NCBI GenBank assembly: GCA_020072845.1
Contig: JAIQGF010000004.1
Coordinates: forward strand, 233,957 to 297,956
Source: Terriglobia bacterium
GTDB taxonomy: Bacteria > Acidobacteriota > Terriglobia > Terriglobales > Acidobacteriaceae
Length of the DNA: 64,000 nt
Direction of reading: 5' to 3'
Below are positions 34,567 through 40,479 of this stretch, piece by piece. Position 1 is the first letter of the stretch; every line of letters begins with the position of its first letter. The notes under the pieces are model-generated. The model ran no database searches. It saw nothing but the letters and a program-made list of their open reading frames with translations, and was not told the origin of the DNA. The position numbers and the translations under genes were made by a program.

Positions 34567-34574
34567 TTACTTAC
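34559..34574. promoter_or_regulatory. Perfect palindrome GTAAGTAATTACTTAC
   Basis: A 16-bp exact palindrome 143 bases upstream of the glycine-zipper gene. Near-identical to 11734-11749 and sharing GTAATTAC with 30647-30654. Likely an operator of a dimeric regulator; the protein is not identified. Confidence 0.5.
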
Positions 34575-34716
34575 TACAAGGCACAATTTACACCTGTGCA
34601 CTGCCGCGTCTAGCTACCAACATACTTGTTTTTAGTTGTTTACACATTGGAAACCACGCTGCACTCCAGCTTCCAAGTTGTGCAGGTTGGGCCCAGGCTC
34701 AGCCGGGAGGTAGGAC

Positions 34717-35172
34717 ATGAAATCCACCGTGATCCGGACCGCGATCGTATCCTCGGTGATCACCGCGGTACTGGTATCGGCACTTGGTTTGTGGGCAGTC
34801 CCGAAGCTCATGAATCCGCAGACCGCCCAGGCCCAGGACCAGGACAGCGTTTTGCAGCCCGCGGTTTATAGCGCGGCGGCGGCGCAGCCCAGTGACCAGC
34901 CGGTGCTGAACCCGCGGCCGGGCGCACGGCGCGCTTCGACCTCGACCTACAATGATTCCACCCACGCGAATAACCCGACGGTGCGCGATGCCTACGGCGA
35001 GCCCGTCCACCATCACCGCACCACCGATCAATCGGCCCTGATCGTGGCTGGTTCCGCGGGTACGGGTGCTGCCATTGGCGCGATCGCCGGCGGCGGCAAG
35101 GGCGCGGCCATCGGCGCTATTTCCGGCGGCGCGGCCGGTTTCATTTACGACCGCCTGACCGCGAACAAGTAA
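34717..35172 (+). CDS. Glycine-zipper membrane protein
   Basis: 151 residues. N-terminal membrane anchor or signal (about 8-29), a Gln/Asp/Ser-rich linker and a C-terminal glycine zipper: GSAGTGAAIGAIAGGGKGAA followed by IGAISGGAAGFIYDRL, alternating GxxxG pattern (about 110-145). Such proteins associate with or span the envelope. The ATG follows GGGAGG. Resembles the 'YMGG-like Gly-zipper' group in outline; no partner gene indicates its role. Convergent with the glycosyltransferase gene. Confidence 0.75.
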   Translation: MKSTVIRTAIVSSVITAVLVSALGLWAVPKLMNPQTAQAQDQDSVLQPAVYSAAAAQPSDQPVLNPRPGARRASTSTYNDSTHANNPTVRDAYGEPVHHHRTTDQSALIVAGSAGTGAAIGAIAGGGKGAAIGAISGGAAGFIYDRLTANK

Positions 35173-35221
35173 CTGCGGTCAGCCTGAGCGGCGAAAGGAT
35201 CGCAGAAGCAAACGGCTCTCA

Positions 35222-35277
35222 CTTCAGGCGCAAGCCGAGTCGGATATGTGACGCCGGCCAGGCTTACGCCTGAAGTT
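35222..35277. repeat. Palindromic element forming the end of a glycosyltransferase gene
   Basis: CTTCAGGCGCAAGCC (from about 35222) and GGCTTACGCCTGAAG (to about 35277) are inverted arms. The right arm supplies the last codons and the stop of the minus-strand glycosyltransferase gene (35264). Confidence 0.8.
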
Positions 35278-36598
35278 TTCGCTGCGCCCGCGCGTCTGAA
35301 TCCTTGCGCCCGGTGAGCGCGTAGGCCGCCGCCATGACGATGAGCGGGTCCAGGGGATGGCGATAGCGCGCGTGCGGCCGCGTGATGTAGTACACGAATG
35401 GAATCGTCACCAGCGCCGCAACAAACAGCCAGCGGGTCTCCAGCTGATTGCGGAATGCGCGCCGCAGGCCGATGATCATCAACACTGTCATCCCGGTGCA
35501 GAACACAACGAATGCGGGATCGAAAGGTTCGTCGGCATCGAAGTCTTCCCTGATCGGGTGCTCCGGCATCCCCCAGAATCCCGTCCATGTGTAAGAAACG
35601 CGCCGCAACGTCTGGCGCGCCACCCAGCCGGGGTGCGCGGCGATGAATGCCAAGGCATCGCTCTTTTTCTTTTCCATGTATCGCGTTTCGCCCAGCCGGC
35701 GGAATTGTTCGGCCTCGGTGGGATTGCTGAATGGATGCGCCGCCTGCTCCGTCCAGAACGATGTGTCGCCGTTGTTCCCGATCCAGACCTCCAGCCAGAA
35801 GTTGTCGCGCAGCGGAACCAGCCGGTGAAAGGCGCTGTAATTCCTCACCTCCCACGGAAGCAGGACAACCACCACCGCCAGCGTGGCAAAAATGACGGCC
35901 TTGCGCCATCCTGGGATGCCGAGCGAGCTCCGCCGATAACAGGCGTACCCGGCCAGAACCGGAAACAGGATCGCGATGGTTGGATTCGTCAGCGCCGTTA
36001 CGCCCGCCAGCAGCCCGAAACCAATCCATGGCGCCGGGCCCTGTGTTCGTTCCAGTTCCAGCGAAATCCACAGCAGCAGCGCCAGCAGCAGCGTCGTCAG
36101 GCACATGTCCCAGATCATTCCTGCCGAAAGCAGGACGGCATAGGGGAACAGCGCCCAACCCCACGCTGCCGCGTTGGCGGTCTTCTGCCCGAAACAGCGT
36201 CGGGCGATAAAGAAAATTGGTACGCAGGTGAACGCCGAGAACAGGCTATCGAGCGACAGCAGCACGATTGCAGAAGCCTTGGTGAAGATTCCGCACAGCT
36301 TGAATACTTCCGCGGCGAGGTACGGATATACCGGCCCCATCCATGCGGTCGGGCCGGTTCCCGGGAAGAGCGGATCGCTGAAGCCGCGACCGGATGCAAT
36401 CGCCCGTGCGATCCGTCCGGTCTCGTACCCGAACGGCCAGTGATCCGCCCTGGGATTCAGTTGTCCGGGGTAAAGGAATGCCACCACCACAAGCCGCAAG
36501 ACCAGCGCCAACAGCACTGCACCTGCCAGCGTGTGGCGGATGCCAGCACTCGACGTTGCGGGCGGAAGAATCGCGGTTTCGCGGGCGAGTTCCTGCAC
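35264..36598 (-). CDS. Family 39 (ArnT/PMT-like) membrane glycosyltransferase, copy B
   Basis: 444 residues with about ten membrane helices; same layout as copy A at 13467-14783. Shared signature: GRGFSDPLFPGTGPTAWMGPVYPYLAAEVF against copy A's GRGFSSPFG...GPTSWVAPVYPYL. After the first helix the loop NPRADHWPFGYETGRIARAIA holds the acidic residues of GT-C enzymes. Further common blocks are IWDMCLTTLLLALLLW and NFWLEVWIGNNGD. Donor is presumably a polyprenyl-phosphate sugar; acceptor unknown. The final residues (RKLQA) derive from a palindromic element. Confidence 0.8.
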   Translation of the reverse strand: MQELARETAILPPATSSAGIRHTLAGAVLLALVLRLVVVAFLYPGQLNPRADHWPFGYETGRIARAIASGRGFSDPLFPGTGPTAWMGPVYPYLAAEVFKLCGIFTKASAIVLLSLDSLFSAFTCVPIFFIARRCFGQKTANAAAWGWALFPYAVLLSAGMIWDMCLTTLLLALLLWISLELERTQGPAPWIGFGLLAGVTALTNPTIAILFPVLAGYACYRRSSLGIPGWRKAVIFATLAVVVVLLPWEVRNYSAFHRLVPLRDNFWLEVWIGNNGDTSFWTEQAAHPFSNPTEAEQFRRLGETRYMEKKKSDALAFIAAHPGWVARQTLRRVSYTWTGFWGMPEHPIREDFDADEPFDPAFVVFCTGMTVLMIIGLRRAFRNQLETRWLFVAALVTIPFVYYITRPHARYRHPLDPLIVMAAAYALTGRKDSDARAQRKLQA

Positions 36599-36635
36599 GA
36601 GCAGTGCTCCAAGCTACCATACATCGCCCAACAAT

Positions 36636-36666
36636 GAAAAACCCTCCCAGCCGTGCCGGGAGGGTG
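36636..36666 (-). terminator. Terminator of the cold-shock gene
   Basis: ACCCTCCC (36641-36648) and GGGAGGGT (36658-36665) form a stem; on the minus strand it is followed by TTTTTCATTG. Confidence 0.88.
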
Positions 36667-36694
36667 AGATCCGGGTGTCCCCGGGGTTGCGCGC

Positions 36695-36898
36695 TTAGCC
36701 GCGGACGACGTTGGCCGCCTGGAAACCTTTGGGCCCCTTCATCAAGTCGAACTCCACTGTTTCGCCCTCATTCAAAGTGCGATAACCGTTTTCCTGGATG
36801 GCGGAGAAATGCACGAACACATCCTCCCCGGTGGACCGCTGAATGAAGCCATACCCCTTGGCTCCATTGAACCACTTCACTGTACCCTTCTCTCTCAC
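36695..36898 (-). CDS. Cold-shock domain protein (CspA family)
   Basis: 67 residues from a GTG start preceded by AAGGAGAG; the longer open frame upstream is untranslated leader. RNA/ssDNA-binding OB fold with RNP1 KGYGFIQR and RNP2 [18 protein letters not shown] at the start and [10 protein letters not shown] at the end. Acts as RNA chaperone. The leader between this gene and the YihY gene is over 400 bases, in keeping with the long regulatory 5' regions of cold-shock mRNAs, but no element in it was recognised. Confidence 0.95.
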   Translation of the reverse strand: MREKGTVKWFNGAKGYGFIQRSTGEDVFVHFSAIQENGYRTLNEGETVEFDLMKGPKGFQAANVVRG

Positions 36899-37312
36899 AA
36901 CAGCTCTCCTTTCGAGTCTGCACAGGTGAGTAATCTCCCTCGCGGCGGCGGCTACACGCTGGCCATCAGGCGCCCGTTCACCGTGGCGGGAGTGGCAAGG
37001 GCCGAGCGGGCCGGCAATTCGAGGCCGCGCACAGGGAAAGGGCCCCCGCCTGCGCCGCCTGCCTGGGACGGGCGGCGCAGCTCGGGAGCCCAGAACTCTT
37101 GATGCGTCGAATCCGACTGCAAGCACCTACACATCAACCCAAATCCTCATGCGCGCCTCGCTCTCTTCGGCCGCCAAGACGGAGGTGAATCCGGCTCTGG
37201 CAGCGCTTTTCGCGCGGCGACGAAGGTTTTTCCCGGGTGAATCGCGACGCTCTTTTCGCCTGAAGCCCGCAGCCCGCAGCCTGAAACCTGTTCAGTGATA
37301 GCATCCGACTAT
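36899..37312. other. Divergent gap between csp and the YihY gene
   Basis: No gene supported. The csp-proximal part is probably its mRNA leader. The distal end holds GCCTGAAGCCCGCAGCCCGC...CCTGAAACCTGTTCAG (37258-37296), a quasi-tandem repeat of the intergenic type, directly before the YihY start. Confidence 0.55.
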
Positions 37313-38245
37313 ATGGCCTCCGAACCGCGCGCCACCGCCGAACCCCCGGCCTCCGCCACTGCAGTTGAGGCGACCCGGCCCGTCATCCTCCCGGACAGGG
37401 GCGCCGCCGGCCTGCCAGCCGTAATCCGCCAGATCGTGCCCACCGCGAAATTCCTGATGCGCACTGAGGTCCATACCTTCGCCTTCTCCGTCGCGGCCAA
37501 TGCCATCCTGTCATTCTTTCCTTTCGTCGTCCTGCTCCTGGTGGTCACCCGGCGCGTTTTTCATTCGCAAATGATGTACGACACCCTCGTCCGCCTCCTG
37601 CGCGACTACCTGCCCAGCAGCCAGGACTTCCTCATTCGCAACCTGAAGGCCATGGCGGGGGCGCGCCGCGGGGTGCAGATCTTTTCCGTCGTCATGTTGC
37701 TGATCACCTCGACCGGCATCTTTCTGCCGCTCGAAGTCGCGCTCAACCACGTGTGGGGATTTGCCAAGAACCGCTCATATGTGTGGAACCAGGTAGTGTC
37801 GCTGCTGCTGGCCATCGGATGCGGTCTGCTGGCGCTGCTCTCGATCGCGCTGACCGCCGGCAACACGCTGCTGCTGCAGCACGCGCTCGGCGCCACGTCC
37901 TATTACGGCTGGCGCGGATGGCTGGTCGCCCACATCTCCCAGATCGTGATGAAGGTCTTCGCCAGTGCCGCCAGCATCGCCATCTTCTTCCTGGTTTACT
38001 GGGTCCTTCCCAACGGCAAGGTGCCGGTTCGCGCCGTGCTGCCGGCCGCCTTCATCACCGGCCTGTGCTGGGAGCTGGCCAAGTACGCCTACGTGGTCGC
38101 GCTCCCCTGGCTGAATTTCCAGGAAGTCTACGGGCCGTTCTCCATTTCGGTCACGCTGATCTTCTGGGCCTTTCTTTCCGGCCTGCTGCTGCTTGGGGGC
38201 GCGCACCTGTCGGCCGCCGGACGCGAAAACAGCCCCGAGTCCTAG
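37313..38245 (+). CDS. YihY/BrkB family inner-membrane protein
   Basis: 310 residues from ATG 37313 (an ATA/ATG-type start 18 bases upstream is possible). Six membrane helices. The family pattern is clear: FAFSVAANAILSFFPFVVLL near the first helix, GIFLPLEVALNHVWGFAKNRSYVWNQ, and LPNGKVPVRAVLPAAFITGLCWELAK in the C-terminal half (in part). Once called RNase BN by mistake; real function unknown, possibly transport. N-terminal 35 residues are Ala/Pro-rich and soluble. Followed by a convergent two-gene unit. Confidence 0.88.
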   Translation: MASEPRATAEPPASATAVEATRPVILPDRGAAGLPAVIRQIVPTAKFLMRTEVHTFAFSVAANAILSFFPFVVLLLVVTRRVFHSQMMYDTLVRLLRDYLPSSQDFLIRNLKAMAGARRGVQIFSVVMLLITSTGIFLPLEVALNHVWGFAKNRSYVWNQVVSLLLAIGCGLLALLSIALTAGNTLLLQHALGATSYYGWRGWLVAHISQIVMKVFASAASIAIFFLVYWVLPNGKVPVRAVLPAAFITGLCWELAKYAYVVALPWLNFQEVYGPFSISVTLIFWAFLSGLLLLGGAHLSAAGRENSPES

Positions 38246-38265
38246 TCCCGAGTCTTACAAACAAT

Positions 38266-38766
38266 TCACGAGGTAGTTTTTTCGAATTCCTGCCCGCTTA
38301 TCTCCAGGCCAGCATCCCGGATCACTGCGGAAAGAACGCGCACGTCGCGCGACATCCCGCGAAGTGCCACGGCGATCTCCCTTACGGAAAATCGGCCTGC
38401 TATTGCGAGATAGATTGCACCTCGGTTGCCCGGCAACGCAACTGCGATAACGGTGTCCTCCGCGGTCCATGAAACCGGGATCTTGCCGCCGACTTCGGTG
38501 ATGACGGTGATATCGCCATCTCCGAGCCATTGCGCGCCGTCGAGCATTTCAGCGAACACCCCGACAGTCGTTCTGCCTGGCAATACGTGGCGACGGACCA
38601 GTTGGACGACGGCCAGCCTGCGGTGCGCCACCGGCATGGATGCGTCATTCGCAATCCCGCTCCAAAACGAGGGGAGCTCAACCACTGCCCCGAGAAGCTC
38701 GCCGGCTTGGCCTATCTCAGCTTCGCTGGCGTCGGCTCGCTTGAACTCTTCAAATGGATCTCGCAC
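38266..38766 (-). CDS. Protein coupled to the DUF4157-leader gene, unknown function
   Basis: 166 residues from a GTG 2 bases after the upstream gene's stop, so translationally coupled. N-terminal half is helical (FEEFKRADASEAEIGQAGEL; MPVAHRRLAVVQLVRRHVLPG looks like a HEAT-type helix pair), C-terminal half is beta (GDGDITVITEVGGKIPVSW, AVALPGNRGAIYLAIAG). No signal peptide and no cysteines. No family recognised. Pairing suggests a chaperone, immunity or companion protein for the product of 38769-39695. Confidence 0.6.
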   Translation of the reverse strand: MRDPFEEFKRADASEAEIGQAGELLGAVVELPSFWSGIANDASMPVAHRRLAVVQLVRRHVLPGRTTVGVFAEMLDGAQWLGDGDITVITEVGGKIPVSWTAEDTVIAVALPGNRGAIYLAIAGRFSVREIAVALRGMSRDVRVLSAVIRDAGLEISGQEFEKTTS

Positions 38767-38768
38767 GA

Positions 38769-39695
38769 CTAGGTGGTGTCTACCTTGGTTGTCTTTGTTG
38801 CCGCTTTGTCTTTGCTACAGCAATCCCAGGTCGCTTTCAGGGTGTGGGAGATCGAACCAGTCCCTCCGCTCAACGTCGAAGCACTCGTCGTCGTGGGCAG
38901 GATATAGCCGGGCGCTTTGTTCGTCACTTTGAAGCTACTCGGCAGGGTTAGGCCGTCGTAAAACTCTGCTGTCCCTTTGACCGTAACGGATCCCTTCGTA
39001 TCGCTTCCGGGACCGGGGGTACCGTAGGTATCATCTTTAACGTCGCCCTTTTCAGCGTAGGTTGTGACCTGCTGGTCCTTGTGGATTTGCCAAGCTTCCC
39101 ATACGGGATACCACCCTGGCTGCAGCCCGCCTTTCCTAGGGTCAAACGCTTTGTTACTGCAGTCCTTGACGTTATAGGGTAGCTCTACTTTCTGCACGAC
39201 CCAGCCACCTTTAGTTGTTTTCTTGTCAAGCTCCCACTGAATGACCCACTTGAACCCGCCGCAGTCACTCGCGGTCGGAGCTGATACCGTCTTCTTGGTC
39301 AGTTTCGGCGATGTGGCGGCGGCAGCGCCTCCGCCCGCGGGAGCCCCAGCATCCGGCTTAGCTCCTGGCTTAGCTTTTGGCCCACCGTTCCCGGAAATCT
39401 CCATCCAAGGCTCTTCATCGGCGAGCGGAGTAGCGGGCTTGCCAGCGGTGCTGGTGATGATAGGAATTCGGCTGAAATCGTGACCGGATCGTGGAAAGCC
39501 GGTAACAGTGGAGTCTGCCTTTCTAGTTTCCGCTCGATCGAACAGCCGGTGCACGGCTTGATTCCCAATTGTGCGCTGTAAATGAAGGATCGAGTTCGCC
39601 TCTGGGCTGTGCCCTAAGTGTTCCCGGGAGGGTGTTGGAGGCTTGGTAGATGCGGTCTGCCTAGTCGACTTCCGTTTCTCAGCGAACGAACGCAT
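38769..39695 (-). CDS. Protein with DUF4157/eCIS-associated N-terminal leader
   Basis: 308 residues; ATG follows GGAAGGGGA. The first 85 residues match the conserved head of many DUF4157 proteins: MRSFAEK..., SILHLQRTIGNQAVHRLF (about 35-52) and SGHDFSRIPI (about 70-79). The DUF4157 peptidase-like HExxH core itself is absent. A Pro/Gly/Ala linker (about 95-130) precedes a beta-rich C-terminal domain with GGFKWVIQWELDKKT, YAEKGDVKDDTYGT, GTAEFYDGLTLPSSF and a Cys-Cys pair near the end (WDCCSKD). Such heads occur on cargo-like proteins linked to contractile injection systems; no such system is in the window. Base use is less GC-rich than neighbours. Confidence 0.65.
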   Translation of the reverse strand: MRSFAEKRKSTRQTASTKPPTPSREHLGHSPEANSILHLQRTIGNQAVHRLFDRAETRKADSTVTGFPRSGHDFSRIPIITSTAGKPATPLADEEPWMEISGNGGPKAKPGAKPDAGAPAGGGAAAATSPKLTKKTVSAPTASDCGGFKWVIQWELDKKTTKGGWVVQKVELPYNVKDCSNKAFDPRKGGLQPGWYPVWEAWQIHKDQQVTTYAEKGDVKDDTYGTPGPGSDTKGSVTVKGTAEFYDGLTLPSSFKVTNKAPGYILPTTTSASTLSGGTGSISHTLKATWDCCSKDKAATKTTKVDTT

Positions 39696-39960
39696 GGCTA
39701 GTCCCCTTCCCCTCGATCCTCAGATGCTAAACGGGCCGGTTAGCATTGTATTGGCAAACAAGTGGTTGCGTCTCTCCCCCAGTCTCGGCCGGCGGACGCC
39801 ATACCGCGGACTGCCGGGAATCCCTTTTCTAAACCGGCGGAGCGGCCCTGTTTCCCATTACGGGACCGTGTCACGCCGGAAAGTGCCGCGCTTCACAGAC
39901 CCTGGCGCCATGCGCTGCCTAAAATCGGCTTTCCCCTAAGGTGCCCGGTTTCCGAGATTT

Positions 39961-39979
39961 TATATCGTGAGCCGATATA
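39961..39979. promoter_or_regulatory. Palindrome TATATCG-N5-CGATATA over a start codon
   Basis: Arms 39961-39967 and 39973-39979 are exact inverted copies, and the GTG start codon (39967-39969) of the next gene lies within it. Could be an operator or a hairpin that hides the start. Confidence 0.5.
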
Positions 39980-40479
39980 TATGCTCGACCGTCCTCCTGG
40001 CGCTTCTGCTCGTGCCCCTGGCGTCGGGGCAGGATACTCTTGACCTGCGCCGGCTGGCCCACGATGCCGGCATCATCTTCATCGGCACGGTGCAGAAGAT
40101 CGAACCGGTAGCCTCCGCCGCCCCCGGTGACATCGGCGTGGTGCGCATCACCTTCCTGGTCGAGGACGCCCTGCGCGGCGCCACGGCCGGCGAGCTGCTC
40201 ACCGTCAGTGAATGGGACAGGCTCTGGACCTCGGGCGACCGCTACCGCGTCGGCGAAGAACTGCTGCTGTTCCTGTACCCGCCCTCGGAGAACCTCGGTC
40301 TCACCTCCACGGTGGCAGGCACGCGCGGGCACATCTCGCTTGCGGATTCGCCGCTTTCGATGGCGGCCGTCGCGCAGCAGATTGCCGATGAGCCATCCTT
40401 GGGCGTGCCGCCGGAGCCTTCCCCACACAACCCGGTTCGATCTTCCCGGCCGCCGGCGCGCGCGCCAGTCGCGGAATGA
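39967..40479 (+). CDS. Exported protein of unknown function
   Basis: 170 residues from a GTG start inside a palindrome. An ATG one codon set downstream in another frame is not usable, so the start is the best in frame, though it has no clear ribosome site. Signal peptide at 1-21 (ending LASGQ). The body is a small beta domain: AHDAGIIFIGTVQKIEP, VVRITFLVEDALRGATAGELLTVSEW (in part), YRVGEELLLFLYPPS, the pattern of NTR/TIMP-like or 'tissue inhibitor'-type OB folds found next to exported proteases. Its stop overlaps the start of the giant downstream gene (ATGA). Confidence 0.68.
   Translation: MSRYICSTVLLALLLVPLASGQDTLDLRRLAHDAGIIFIGTVQKIEPVASAAPGDIGVVRITFLVEDALRGATAGELLTVSEWDRLWTSGDRYRVGEELLLFLYPPSENLGLTSTVAGTRGHISLADSPLSMAAVAQQIADEPSLGVPPEPSPHNPVRSSRPPARAPVAE

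Larger units (their letters stand above)
34358..34716. other. Repeat-bearing region before the glycine-zipper gene
   Basis: After the remnant frame it holds a GTCGTTCCGAGCGGGCGG...GAATCTGCTGTGC element (about 34428-34500), a perfect 16-bp palindrome at 34559-34574, and an AT-rich stretch before GGGAGG, the ribosome site of the next gene. Confidence 0.6.
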
